DNA of 64,000 bases from Microbacterium sp. SORGH_AS_1204 (GTDB taxonomy: Bacteria; Actinomycetota; Actinomycetes; Actinomycetales; Microbacteriaceae). Positions 27,357-36,484 of the stretch are shown here, piece after piece. Both the position numbers and the translations under genes were made by a program. The DNA lies in assembly GCF_030818935.1 (NCBI RefSeq), contig NZ_JAUTBD010000001.1, positions 2,418,001 through 2,482,000 of the forward strand. Direction: 5' to 3'. The notes beneath the pieces were generated by a model. The model made no database searches. It was not told the origin of the DNA and saw only the letters and a list, made by a program, of their open reading frames with translations. Every line of letters begins with the position of its first letter. The first letter of the stretch is position 1.

Positions 27357-28322
27357 TCAGCGGGTGACGCTCAACAAGCGACGCGCCAGCGCTTCCTCGA
27401 CGACGAGCTCGGTGATCAGCCCCGCGGCGAGCGCGCCCCGCAGGCCGTCGATCTTCGACAGGCTCGAGACGACGCAGAAGCGTCGGGGGATGCGGCGGAC
27501 GGTGTCGAGATCGGGGCCGCTGGAGCGGGCGTTGAGTTCCGGGATGTCGCTCGATCCGTCGGCGCGGTAGAAAACGGTCGCGCAGTCGCCGACGACGCCC
27601 TCGCGCTCGATGACGGCGCGGTCGCGCTCGTCGAAGTAGTCACCGCTATAGACGTGCGAGGGCACGTCGGCGTGCGGGGAGCCGAGTCCGAAGACGAACA
27701 GCCCCACCCGCTGCTGGATCTCCAGCACGGACCGCACTGATCGTTCGCGCCACATCGCCTGCTTGGTCCGCGGGTCGTCGAAGAGGGCGGGCACCGGGAA
27801 TTGGTGCACCGACGACGACCATGCCGAACCGAACTTTGTGAGGATCTCACCGGCATACGGGATGCCGGAGGTGCGGACGTTGGCAGCGCCGTTCATCTGC
27901 ACGATGTGGGTGTCGTGCACGTCTTTCAGCGGCACGTGCCGGGCGACGGCCGACAGGGTCGACCCCCACGCCACCCCGACTGTCATCGACGATTCCACGC
28001 GCTCGGCGAGGATGCGCGCCGCGGTCAGGGCGGTGCGCTCGAGCCGCTCGGCCTCGGACGTGCGGGCGGGCGTGGGCACGACGTGCGCCGTGATGCCGAA
28101 CCGGTCGGCGATGCGCTGCGCCATCTGCCCGCGGGCGTCGTCGGGCGGACTGATCGAGATGGTGACGAGCCCCACATCGCGAGCGTGCTGCAGCAGCCGC
28201 GAGACCGATGAGCGCGAGACGCGCATCTCGTGCGCGATGGCATCCATCGTCAGGTCTTGCATGTAGTAGAGCTGCGCGGCCCGCAGGGCGTCGCGGGAGC
28301 GCTCCTCCGCCTGCGTCGTCAC
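27357..28322 (-). CDS. SorC/DeoR-like sugar-binding transcriptional regulator
   Basis: Regulator with an N-terminal helix-turn-helix (about residues 24-47, LTMDAIAHEMRVSRSSVSRLL) and a C-terminal SorC-type sugar-phosphate-binding domain, 321 aa. It is divergent from glpD, so control of the glycerol genes by a three-carbon or sugar phosphate is likely. The start is set at GTG 28322 with GAAGG upstream; the longer frame starting at 28355 would begin inside the presumed operator and adds an acidic, non-homologous lead. Confidence 0.88.
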   Translation of the reverse strand: MTTQAEERSRDALRAAQLYYMQDLTMDAIAHEMRVSRSSVSRLLQHARDVGLVTISISPPDDARGQMAQRIADRFGITAHVVPTPARTSEAERLERTALTAARILAERVESSMTVGVAWGSTLSAVARHVPLKDVHDTHIVQMNGAANVRTSGIPYAGEILTKFGSAWSSSVHQFPVPALFDDPRTKQAMWRERSVRSVLEIQQRVGLFVFGLGSPHADVPSHVYSGDYFDERDRAVIEREGVVGDCATVFYRADGSSDIPELNARSSGPDLDTVRRIPRRFCVVSSLSKIDGLRGALAAGLITELVVEEALARRLLSVTR

Positions 28323-28350
28323 CGTGTCGTCGCCTTCATGGACATCATTC

Positions 28351-28385
28351 TGCACGTTTGTTCAAGGGGCTTGCAACAACGTGCA
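28351..28385. promoter_or_regulatory. Palindromic operator between the SorC-type regulator and glpD
   Basis: A 35-bp interrupted palindrome: TGCACGTTTGTTCAA, five bases, TTGCAACAACGTGCA. The outer eight bases of each arm match perfectly and the inner parts are near-symmetric. It lies 49 bp before the glpD start and just upstream of the divergent regulator gene, the expected place for an autoregulated operator. The AT content is much higher than in the surroundings. Confidence 0.7.
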
Positions 28386-28433
28386 GACAGGCGCATCCTC
28401 GACGGGTATCCACAACGAAAGGTCGCAGTCGAC

Positions 28434-30152
28434 ATGTCGTCCCCCGCAACTCCGCTCCGCGCCGATGTGCAGGCGCTCCGCGACGCCGAAGACCTCGACG
28501 TCCTGATCGTCGGCGGGGGCATCAACGGCCTCGCCACCCTCCGTGACCTCGCCCTGCAGGGCGTGCGGGTCGCTCTCGTCGAGCGCGGCGACTTCGTCTC
28601 CGGTGCGTCGTCCGCTTCCAGCCACATGGTGCACGGCGGCATCCGCTACCTCGAGAACGGCGAGTTCCGCCTCGTGAAAGAAGCCGTCACCGAGCGCAAC
28701 GACCTGCTGAAGACGGCGCCGCACTACGTCAAGCCGCTCGAGACCACCATTCCGATCTACAAGACGTTCTCCGGCATCCTCTCGGCCCCGTTCCGCCTGC
28801 TGGTCACCCACGGCCGCGGCAAGCCGAACGAGCGCGGCGCCCTGCTGATCAAGGTCGGCCTCATCATGTACGACACCTTCTCGCGCGACGGCGGCTCGGT
28901 CCCGCGCCACAAGTTCCTGGGCAAGAAGAAGTCGCTGGCCGAACTCCCCCAGCTCAACCCCGACCTCGCGTACACCGCGACCTACTTCGACGCGTCCATG
29001 CACGACCCCGAGCGCATCGCCCTCGATGTGCTGCGCGACGGCATCGAAGCCGGCGCCGGACGCACCCAGGCCGTCAACTACGTCTCCGCCGTCGGCGCCG
29101 ACGCGAACGGCGTGCGCGTGCGCGACGAGGTCTCGGGCGAGGAGTTCAGCGTCACGGCGAAGGTGATCCTCAACACCGCCGGACCCTGGACCGACCTGGC
29201 AAACGCCGCAATGGGCCTGAAGACGCAGTTCATGGGCGGCACCAAGGGGTCGCACATCGTGCTCGACAACCCCGAGCTGCTCGCCGCGACCGGCGGCCGC
29301 GAGATCTTCTTCGAGCACTCCGACGGCCGCATCGTGCTCATCTACCCCCTGAAGGACCGCGTCCTCGTCGGCACCACCGACATCGACGCCGACCCGTCGA
29401 AGCCGGTGGTGTGCACCGACGACGAGATCGCGTACTTCTTCGATCTCATCGGCCACGTATTCCCCTCGATCAGCGTGGACCGCTCGCAGATCGTCTACAC
29501 GTTCTCGGGCATCCGCCCGCTCCCCCGCCACGACGACACCGCCCCCGGGTTCGTGTCGCGCGACTACCGCATCGTCGAGGACGAGATCGCCGGCGTCCCC
29601 GCCCTCAGCCTGGTCGGCGGCAAGTGGACGACCTTCCGCGCCCTCGCCGAGCACCTCAGCATGAAGACACTGCAGAAGCTGCGTCGCCCGCACCGCGTGA
29701 GCACGCAGGGCCTGCCGATCGGTGGCGGCGCCGGGTTCCCCGCCACGCCGGAGCAGCGTCGCCGCTGGGTCTCGACGCGCACGAATGCCCACAGCACCGA
29801 GCTCGTGGATGCCATGCTCGAGCGCTACGGCACGCGCGCCGACGCGATCCTCGACGCACTTCCCGCCGAGCCGACGCCGGTCCCCGACGCTCCCGGCTAC
29901 TACCGCGAAGAGCTGGCCTGGATCGCCGAGAACGAGCAGGTCGTGCACCTGATCGACGTGCTGCTGCGCCGCACGCACCTCGCGTTTGTCGGCGGCATGA
30001 CCGACCGCACGCTGCGGGAGGTCGCCGAGACCGTCGCGGGCCCGCTGGGGTGGGATGCCGACGAGGTCGACGAAGAGATCTCCCGCACGACGGACATCCT
30101 GCGGGCTTCGCACCGCGTGGATCTCGCTCAGGCGGGGGTCGCTCGAATCTGA
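28434..30152 (+). CDS. glpD: Glycerol-3-phosphate dehydrogenase (FAD, respiratory)
   Basis: Membrane-associated flavoenzyme oxidising glycerol-3-phosphate to dihydroxyacetone phosphate and feeding electrons to quinone. 572 aa with the FAD-binding GGGINGLA (27-34), the SSHMVHGGIRYLE region, GTTDID, and the C-terminal all-alpha domain typical of GlpD. The start is ATG 28434 after GAAAGG. It is followed by a strong hairpin, so glpF and glpK, 123 bp further, may have their own promoter while being used in the same pathway. Confidence 0.96.
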   Translation: MSSPATPLRADVQALRDAEDLDVLIVGGGINGLATLRDLALQGVRVALVERGDFVSGASSASSHMVHGGIRYLENGEFRLVKEAVTERNDLLKTAPHYVKPLETTIPIYKTFSGILSAPFRLLVTHGRGKPNERGALLIKVGLIMYDTFSRDGGSVPRHKFLGKKKSLAELPQLNPDLAYTATYFDASMHDPERIALDVLRDGIEAGAGRTQAVNYVSAVGADANGVRVRDEVSGEEFSVTAKVILNTAGPWTDLANAAMGLKTQFMGGTKGSHIVLDNPELLAATGGREIFFEHSDGRIVLIYPLKDRVLVGTTDIDADPSKPVVCTDDEIAYFFDLIGHVFPSISVDRSQIVYTFSGIRPLPRHDDTAPGFVSRDYRIVEDEIAGVPALSLVGGKWTTFRALAEHLSMKTLQKLRRPHRVSTQGLPIGGGAGFPATPEQRRRWVSTRTNAHSTELVDAMLERYGTRADAILDALPAEPTPVPDAPGYYREELAWIAENEQVVHLIDVLLRRTHLAFVGGMTDRTLREVAETVAGPLGWDADEVDEEISRTTDILRASHRVDLAQAGVARI

Positions 30153-30158
30153 GAGAAC

Positions 30159-30190
30159 GTGCGGGCGCGCCGTCTGTTGCGCGCCCGCAC
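30159..30190 (+). terminator. Terminator hairpin after glpD
   Basis: GTGCGGGCGCGC (30159-30170) and its perfect complement (30179-30190) with an 8-base loop, seven bases past the glpD stop. No T-run follows. It probably ends or stabilises the glpD transcript before the glpF promoter region. Confidence 0.7.
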
Positions 30191-30275
30191 GCCGGTCGTA
30201 GGTTCGGAGCACTGAGCCGCATACCATCACCCGTGCCGAAGTTGACCGGGTGACCGAAGAAAGGTCAATGACGAC

Positions 30276-31031
30276 ATGCAAGAAGTGAACCTGGGGCTGT
30301 ACTTCCTCTCGGAGGTGGTCGGCACCGCGATGCTCATCCTGTTGGGTTGCGGCGTGGTGGCCAACGTGGCCCTCGCCAAGACCAAGGGCAACGCCGGCGG
30401 CACCCTCATGGTCAACTGGGGATGGGGCCTTGCGGTCTTCGCCGGTGTGATCGTGTCCGCCTACTCGGGCGCGCAGCTGAACCCCGCCGTGTCCATCGGC
30501 CTGCTGGTGGCCGGCAACATCTCGTTCGTCCAGTTCCTGGTCGCAGTCGCCGCGCAGATGGTCGGTGCGATCATCGGCGCCGTGCTCGCCTGGGCGTCGT
30601 ACAAGCAGCATTTCGACGACGAGCCCGACCCCGCCGCCAAGCTCGGCGTGTTCTCCACCGGCCCCGCGATCCGCTCCTACGGCTTCAACTTCCTCACCGA
30701 GATCATCGCCACCTTCGTGCTCGTGTTCGTCATCTTCGGCTTCGCCGACTACGGTGTGGCCGACATCGGCGTTCCGGGAGGCATCGGCGGCCTCGCCGCC
30801 GTCCCCGTCGCCCTGCTCGTGGTCGGAATCGGCGCGTCGCTCGGCGGACCGACCGGATACGCGATCAACCCGGCCCGCGACCTCGGCCCCCGCATCGCCC
30901 ACGCGATCCTGCCCATCAAGGGCAAGGGCGGCAGCGACTGGGGCTACGCCTGGGTGCCGGTCGCCGGCCCCCTGGTCGGCGGTCTGCTCGCGGGCCTGCT
31001 CGCCCCGGTACTGCTCGGCCTCGCCAACTGA
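30276..31031 (+). CDS. glpF: Glycerol uptake facilitator (MIP/aquaglyceroporin)
   Basis: Channel for glycerol entry. 251 aa, six transmembrane helices and two half-helices carrying the NPA motifs (69-71 and 198-200). The second is followed by R-D (D202), a feature of glycerol facilitators rather than water channels. A good ribosome site (AAAGGTC) precedes ATG 30276. glpK follows 79 bp later on the same strand; together they import glycerol and trap it by phosphorylation. Confidence 0.94.
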   Translation: MQEVNLGLYFLSEVVGTAMLILLGCGVVANVALAKTKGNAGGTLMVNWGWGLAVFAGVIVSAYSGAQLNPAVSIGLLVAGNISFVQFLVAVAAQMVGAIIGAVLAWASYKQHFDDEPDPAAKLGVFSTGPAIRSYGFNFLTEIIATFVLVFVIFGFADYGVADIGVPGGIGGLAAVPVALLVVGIGASLGGPTGYAINPARDLGPRIAHAILPIKGKGGSDWGYAWVPVAGPLVGGLLAGLLAPVLLGLAN

Positions 31032-31110
31032 TCCTCGTGCGGGGGCGCCGAGCGGCGCTCCCGCATCCGCTTCTCCCCTTCCTCACCACCACTGACAAAG
31101 GAGTCCATCC

Positions 31111-32622
31111 ATGGCCGACTACGTCCTCGCCATCGACCAGGGCACGACCTCGACGCGCGCGATGATCTTCGACAAGTCCGGGAGCGTCGTCTCCGTCGGG
31201 CAGAAGGAGCACGAGCAGATCTTTCCCCGCGCGGGGTGGGTCGAGCACGACCCGCTCGAGATATGGCGCAACACCCAGGAGGTGATCGGCCTCGCCCTCA
31301 GCCGCGCCGACATCACCCGCCACGACATCGCCGCCGTCGGCATCACCAACCAGCGTGAGACCGCGGTGGTGTGGGACAAGAACACCGGCAAGCCCGTGTA
31401 CAACGCCATCGTCTGGCAGGACACGCGCACGCAGTCCATCGTCGACCGTCTCGCCGACGGCGACCCCGAGCGCTACAAGAGCGTCGTCGGCCTGCCGCTG
31501 GCGACCTACTTCTCGGGAACCAAGATCGTCTGGATCCTCGAGAACGTCGACGGCGCCCGTGAGAAGGCCGAGGCCGGCGACCTGCTGTTCGGCACGACCG
31601 ACACCTGGGTGCTGTGGAACCTCACCGGCGGCACCGACGGCGGCGTGCACGCGACCGACGTCACCAACGCCAGCCGCACGCTCTTCATGGACCTCGAGAC
31701 GCTCTCGTGGCGCGAGGACATCCTCGCCGACTTCGGCGTCCCGGCGTCCATGCTCCCCGAGATCCGCTCCTCCTCCGAGGTCTACGGCACGGTCGAGTCG
31801 TCGTCGCTGCTGCGCGAGACGCCGATCGCCGGCATCCTGGGCGACCAGCAGGCAGCGACCTTCGGCCAGGCCGCCTTCGACCCGGGTGAGAGCAAGAACA
31901 CCTACGGCACGGGCAACTTCCTCATCTTCCAAACGGGGGAAGAGATCGTCCGCTCCCAGAACGGTCTGTTGACGACCCTGGGCTACAAGCTCGGCGACCA
32001 GCCCGCCCGCTACGCCCTCGAGGGCTCGATCGCCGTGACCGGCTCGCTCATCCAGTGGTTGCGCGACCAGCTCGGCATCATCTCCTCGGCCCCCGAGGTC
32101 GAGGCCCTGGCGTCGAGCGTCGACGACAACGGCGGCGTGTATTTCGTGCCGGCGTTCTCGGGCCTGTTCGCACCCTATTGGCGTCCCGACGCCCGCGGCG
32201 CCATCGTCGGCATGACGCGCTACGTCAACAAGGGCCACATCGCCCGCGCGGCTCTCGAGGCCACCGCCTTCCAGTCCCGCGAGGTGCTCGACGCCGTCAA
32301 CGCCGACTCGGGCGTCGACCTGGAGGAGCTGAAGGTCGACGGCGGAATGACCGCAAACGACGCGCTCATGCAGTTCCAGGCCGACATCCTGGGTGTGCCG
32401 GTCGTGCGTCCGGTCGTCGCCGAGACCACTGCCCTCGGCGCCGCCTACGCCGCGGGCTTGGCCGTGGGCTTCTGGGACAATCTCGACGACCTCCGCGCCA
32501 ACTGGCAGGAGGACAAGCGCTGGGAGCCGCGCATGGACACCGACGAGCGTGAGCGGGAGCTGCGCCTGTGGAAGAAGGCCGTCACGAAGTCGATGGACTG
32601 GATCGACGACGACGTGCGCTGA
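31111..32622 (+). CDS. glpK: Glycerol kinase
   Basis: FGGY-family ATP-dependent kinase producing glycerol-3-phosphate, the substrate of GlpD. 503 aa, full length; the N-terminal phosphate-binding motif [12 protein letters not shown], the glycerol-contact region GITNQRET and the signature [14 protein letters not shown] are visible. AAGGAG lies nine bases before ATG 31111. It is probably co-transcribed with glpF and ends at a hairpin with a short T-run. Confidence 0.97.
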   Translation: MADYVLAIDQGTTSTRAMIFDKSGSVVSVGQKEHEQIFPRAGWVEHDPLEIWRNTQEVIGLALSRADITRHDIAAVGITNQRETAVVWDKNTGKPVYNAIVWQDTRTQSIVDRLADGDPERYKSVVGLPLATYFSGTKIVWILENVDGAREKAEAGDLLFGTTDTWVLWNLTGGTDGGVHATDVTNASRTLFMDLETLSWREDILADFGVPASMLPEIRSSSEVYGTVESSSLLRETPIAGILGDQQAATFGQAAFDPGESKNTYGTGNFLIFQTGEEIVRSQNGLLTTLGYKLGDQPARYALEGSIAVTGSLIQWLRDQLGIISSAPEVEALASSVDDNGGVYFVPAFSGLFAPYWRPDARGAIVGMTRYVNKGHIARAALEATAFQSREVLDAVNADSGVDLEELKVDGGMTANDALMQFQADILGVPVVRPVVAETTALGAAYAAGLAVGFWDNLDDLRANWQEDKRWEPRMDTDERERELRLWKKAVTKSMDWIDDDVR

Positions 32623-32643
32623 CACCGCCCGCTCACGTAAGAG

Positions 32644-32673
32644 AACCCCGTCGGCCTCGCGTCGGCGGGGTTT
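32644..32673 (+). terminator. Intrinsic terminator after glpK
   Basis: AACCCCG (32644-32650) pairs with CGGGGTT (32666-32672); the stem can extend over part of the loop and is followed by TTTCG. It lies 22 bases after the glpK stop codon, and the REP-like element at 32697 follows directly. Confidence 0.75.
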
Positions 32674-32696
32674 CGTCGTGTGGTGACTGCCGGGGG

Positions 32697-32746
32697 CTTC
32701 GACAGGCTCAGCCACCTCGCCGCGGAGGTCCCTGAGCCTGTCGAAG
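32697..32746. repeat. REP-like inverted repeat, second copy (CTTCGACAGGCTCAG)
   Basis: Same 15-bp arms as the element at 17692-17740: CTTCGACAGGCTCAG (32697-32711) and its complement (32732-32746), with a different 20-bp spacer. It too lies between convergent genes (glpK and the broken membrane-protein gene). Only the arms are conserved, which suggests the stem is the selected or mobile part. Confidence 0.8.
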
Positions 32747-32799
32747 GGACCGGTCGCGTCCGCGAAACGCCGGGTGCCCGGCATCCGGATGCCGATGAC

Positions 32800-33280
32800 T
32801 CAGCGCTGCGGCTTGGGGTACGCCGTGCGCACGACGTCGGACTGCAGGTAGTCGCTGACCCCGATGAGCAGGATGGCGAAGAGGATCTGCTCGGTGACCA
32901 CCCAGAACGGGTAGAGCCCGGGAATGGCGGCGAGCACGAGAGCGACCACGGGGAAGATGCGGCTGAACAGCTGCAGGGCGCCGGAACGCCCAGTACCACC
33001 CCGCCCGCGCGCGCCACGAGAAGTAGAAAAGTGTCGTCGTGATCGCGAGCACGACGAGGCACCGCATCCACACCGCGAACCCGACGTCGGCACCGTTCAC
33101 CGTCATGACGAATGCGACGACGACCGTTGCCACCCCCAGCACGAAACCCGCCGTGAGCAGGAGCGTGATCGCGCGGAAGGCACGGCGGACCTTCGGATCG
33201 TCGGAGACGTCGACGCGGTGGTCCGCCTGGCGTCCGCCGGCGATCCGGTCGAGGCGGCGTAGGGCCGGTTCGAGCTGCAT
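32800..33280 (-). pseudogene. Small membrane protein with a frameshift
   Basis: The N-terminal half (from ATG 33280: MQLEPALRRLDRIAGG, then two hydrophobic helices up to RAGWYWAFR) and the C-terminal half (ALQLFSRIFPVVALVL, two more helices, ending SDVVRTAYPKPQR) are in different frames. The frame changes within about 32976-32984 (GGCGCCGG); shifting one base there joins them into an approximately 159-aa four-helix protein. I do not recognise the family. As with glgP, it may be a young pseudogene or a base error in a G/C run. Confidence 0.7.
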
Positions 33281-33334
33281 GCGCTCACCCTACGACGCCG
33301 AGACGGCCCCCGCTTTCCGCGCTCTATCCGTCGC

Positions 33335-33805
33335 TCAGCCGACCGTGATCTCCGGCTCGTGACGCACCGGGAAGTTGACCGAGTTGGCGATGAAGCACCA
33401 CTCCCGGGCCTGGCGGTGCGCCGCCCGCGCCGCCTCCACCATCGACTCCTCGACGACGCGCACGCGGGGCCGCAGCACGACCTCGGTGAACGCACCGCCG
33501 CTGTTGCCGTCCTCCCGCATCGTGCCCGACGCGTCGTCTTCGTACGCCGTCACGACCACGCCGACGGTGACGCACGCGTGCAGGTACGACAGCAGATGGC
33601 ATTCGCTGAGCGCGGCGAGCAGCAGCTCTTCGGGGTTCCACTTGGCCGGATCACCGCGGAAGGGTTTGTCGGCGGATGCCGCGATGGCGGGCTTGCCGTC
33701 GACCTCGAGCGTGACGGCGCGGTCGTAGTCGCGGTAGCCGCTCGTGCCGCTGCCACGGTCACCGGTCCAAGTCGAGCGCAGGCGGTAGTGATGCTCTCCG
33801 TTCAT
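33335..33805 (-). CDS. OsmC family peroxide-reducing protein
   Basis: Thiol-dependent (hydro)peroxidase family. 156 aa with the two catalytic-type cysteines, in ALSECHLLSYLH and AREWCFIANSVNFPV, and the general OsmC fold pattern. The ATG at 33805 is taken because the frame upstream is not homologous. It is divergent from the asparaginase gene (91-bp gap). Whether it acts on organic peroxides or on other electrophiles cannot be told. Confidence 0.85.
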   Translation of the reverse strand: MNGEHHYRLRSTWTGDRGSGTSGYRDYDRAVTLEVDGKPAIAASADKPFRGDPAKWNPEELLLAALSECHLLSYLHACVTVGVVVTAYEDDASGTMREDGNSGGAFTEVVLRPRVRVVEESMVEAARAAHRQAREWCFIANSVNFPVRHEPEITVG

Positions 33806-33896
33806 GCCTCCAGTCTGCTCCTCCCCGCGCTCGAACGGGCACCGCGCACGTGGCTGCCACCCGGTCGCCGCGAGCACGCCGGGATACGATGGAAGG

Positions 33897-34877
33897 ATGC
33901 CAACGCCCCCCGCCTTCGCCGAGCTCGCCGTCGTCGACCGCAACGGATTCATCGAGTCGCGGCACCACGGCGTCGCGGTCGTGCTCGCCCCCGACGGCTC
34001 CGAGACGCTCGCTCTCGGCGACCCGTCCGCGCCCTTCCTCCCCCGTTCCAGCATGAAACCCCTGCAGGCCCTCGCCTGCTTGTCGGCCGGCGTCGACCTC
34101 TCCGACGAGCGCCTCGCGATCTCGATGGCGAGCCACTGCGGCACCGATCGGCACGCCGAGGTGGCCCGTGGCATCCTGCAATCGGCCGGTCTCACCGAAG
34201 ACGACCTCGGCTGCCCGGCCGCGTGGCCGACCGATACGGCCTCGCGCGACGAACTCGTGCGCGACCACGGCGGCCCGTCTCCCCTGCGCATGAACTGCTC
34301 GGGCAAGCACGCCGCGATGCTGCTGACGTGCGTGGCGAACGGGTGGCCGACCGAGGACTACCTCGACGTGCAGCACCCGCTCCAGGTGCACATCCGCGAG
34401 GTGATCGAGCGGCTCGTCGGCGAGCGGCTGACGACCACCGCGATCGACGGCTGCGGCGCCCCGGTGTACGCGATGAGTCTGGTGGGACTCGCTCGTGCCA
34501 TCCAGCGCATCGCCACGTCGTCAGAGCGGTCCCCCTTCGCCCTGCACCGCAGCGCCGGCACCCTCGTGCGCGCCGTGCGCGAGCACCCGTGGACGATCGA
34601 CGGCCCGGGGCGCCCCGACACCGTCGTGATCGAGCGCCTGGGTGTGTTCAGCAAGATGGGCGCCGAGGGCGTGCAGGTCATGACGGCCCCCGACGGCACC
34701 ACGGTCGCGCTGAAGATGCTCGACGGCTCCAACCGCGCCGGTCATGTGGTCGCCCTGCGGCTGCTCGAGCGCGCCGGCGCCCTCACCGCCGAGGCGGTGG
34801 CCGACACGGTGGCGCACCTGTCGCTGTCGGTCCTCGGCGGCGGCGTCGAGGTCGGCGCCATCCGCGCCGCGGTCTGA
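33897..34877 (+). CDS. Asparaginase (Rhizobium etli-type, thermolabile family)
   Basis: Hydrolyses L-asparagine to aspartate and ammonia. 326 aa of the asparaginase II (PF06089) family, unrelated to the E. coli type; the motifs SGKHAAML, ASHCGTDRH and IDGCGAPVYAMSL are visible. The ATG at 33897 follows GGAAGG without spacing, so the exact start is slightly uncertain. The stop is 7 bp from the end of the convergent permease gene, leaving no room for a terminator. Confidence 0.87.
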   Translation: MPTPPAFAELAVVDRNGFIESRHHGVAVVLAPDGSETLALGDPSAPFLPRSSMKPLQALACLSAGVDLSDERLAISMASHCGTDRHAEVARGILQSAGLTEDDLGCPAAWPTDTASRDELVRDHGGPSPLRMNCSGKHAAMLLTCVANGWPTEDYLDVQHPLQVHIREVIERLVGERLTTTAIDGCGAPVYAMSLVGLARAIQRIATSSERSPFALHRSAGTLVRAVREHPWTIDGPGRPDTVVIERLGVFSKMGAEGVQVMTAPDGTTVALKMLDGSNRAGHVVALRLLERAGALTAEAVADTVAHLSLSVLGGGVEVGAIRAAV

Positions 34878-34884
34878 GGGCGTC

Positions 34885-36417
34885 TCAGATCCCGCCGTCC
34901 ACCGACCGCGGGTAGGTGATCGGCTCGTCGGGGACGAGCACGGCGGTGTCGCGGTTCAGGCTCTCCCCGCGGAAGAAGGGCTTCGCTGCCGGAAACGCGA
35001 ACCAGATCAGCATGAGGACGACGCCGACGGCGAGCGCCCCGATCCCGACGACGAAAGTACCCCCGACCCCGAGCAGCACGGTGTTGCCGTACTCGGGGTC
35101 GTACATGTCGACCGCCGACTGCACGAAGGCGAGAGTGAGCATGACGGCGCCGAGGAGGGGCAGGATGCCGCGCACCAGCAGGTTCTTCGCGGAGGTGAAC
35201 AACTCACGGCGGTAGAACCACACGCACGCATAGCCGGTCAGGGCGTAGTAGAAGGCGATCGCGAGACCCAGCGACAGGATCGAGTCCTGCAGGATGTCGT
35301 CGCTGATGATCGTCATGCCCACGTAGTAGACGCTGGCGACGACGCCCATGACCAGCGTGGAGAACGAGGGGGTCTTGTAGCGCGGGTGCACGGCGCGGAA
35401 CCGCGCGGGCAGCGCCTTGTAGGCCGCCATCGCCAGCGTTCCCCGCGCGGTGGGCAGGATGGTCGTCTGGGTGGATGACACCGCCGAGATGAGCACGGTC
35501 ACCACCAGTACCCAGCCGAACGGCCCGAAGAGACCGTCCTTGAGGGCGAGGAAGACGTCCTCCGCGTTGTCGGGGTTCGCCAGTCCCGCGCCGTCCTCAC
35601 CGACGCCGGCGTACATCATGGCCGCGACGGTCACCGTCACGTAGGTGCCGAGCAGGATCACCGTGGTGAGCAGCGCCGCACGCCCGGGAGTGCGCCTGGG
35701 GTCTTTCGTCTCCTCGGTGAGGGCGAGGCAGGTGTCCCATCCCCAGTAGGCGAAGAGGGCCAGCAGGACCGCCTCGGCGAACCCGCTGAAGTCGTCGACC
35801 CCGAACGGGTCGAACCAGCCGATGTCGAACGGGGTGGGGTTCGGCGCGGTCCCGTCGAAGAACTTCCACAGCGCCAGCACCACGAACAGGGCGAGCACGA
35901 GATACTGCACGGCCAGCAGGACGTTCTGCACCCGTTCGCCGATCTCGACACCGCGGTAGCTGATGAAGGTCATCGCGGCGATGAAGGCCACTCCCGTCAC
36001 GGTGACGAGGGGGGCGTTCTCGGCGAGAGAGTCGTCGCCGACGAGCGACCACAGGTACACGCCCGCGATCTGCGACAGGTTCGCCAGCACCACCATCCCC
36101 GCAACGGCGACGCCCCAGCCCCCCAGCCACCCGATCCACGGCCCGAACGCCTTCGTGCTCCAGGTGAAAGTCGTGCCGCAGTCGGGAACGGCGTTGTTCA
36201 GCTCGCGGTACGCGAAGGCGATGAAGAGCATGGGGATGAAGGCGAGGATGAACGCGATCGGAGCCGAGGCGCCCACGGCCAGCACGACGAACCCGAGCGT
36301 CGCGACGAGCGAGTACACCGGTGCGGTGGATGCCAGACCGATCACGGTCGAGCCCCACAGTCCCAGGGTTGCGGTGGCCAGGCCCTTGCCGGCCGTGCGT
36401 TCGGGTGCAGCGGTCAT
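34885..36417 (-). CDS. APC-family amino acid/amine permease
   Basis: Secondary transporter of the amino acid-polyamine-organocation superfamily. 510 aa with about 12 hydrophobic helices; the first carries the family's unwound-helix motif (GLWGSTVIGLASTAP). The substrate is not predictable. It is adjacent to and convergent with an asparaginase gene, so amide amino acids are one possibility but only by context. The start is ATG 36417; upstream residues in the frame are not homologous. Confidence 0.88.
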   Translation of the reverse strand: MTAAPERTAGKGLATATLGLWGSTVIGLASTAPVYSLVATLGFVVLAVGASAPIAFILAFIPMLFIAFAYRELNNAVPDCGTTFTWSTKAFGPWIGWLGGWGVAVAGMVVLANLSQIAGVYLWSLVGDDSLAENAPLVTVTGVAFIAAMTFISYRGVEIGERVQNVLLAVQYLVLALFVVLALWKFFDGTAPNPTPFDIGWFDPFGVDDFSGFAEAVLLALFAYWGWDTCLALTEETKDPRRTPGRAALLTTVILLGTYVTVTVAAMMYAGVGEDGAGLANPDNAEDVFLALKDGLFGPFGWVLVVTVLISAVSSTQTTILPTARGTLAMAAYKALPARFRAVHPRYKTPSFSTLVMGVVASVYYVGMTIISDDILQDSILSLGLAIAFYYALTGYACVWFYRRELFTSAKNLLVRGILPLLGAVMLTLAFVQSAVDMYDPEYGNTVLLGVGGTFVVGIGALAVGVVLMLIWFAFPAAKPFFRGESLNRDTAVLVPDEPITYPRSVDGGI

Positions 36418-36484
36418 GTGCCGAACGTAGGAGCTGGGCCGCGTGGCGGTCAAGCGACGATTTCGTGCGCCGATGCGCCGGTGG

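Noticed and set aside
24286..32622. A novel metabolic island joining dhaKLM and glp genes
   Set aside because: The content is standard glycerol and dihydroxyacetone catabolism; only the regulator and its operator merit attention.
28362..32784. Minus-strand frames of 846 and 622 codons opposite glpD, glpF and glpK
   Set aside because: Shadows of three clearly identified plus-strand genes.
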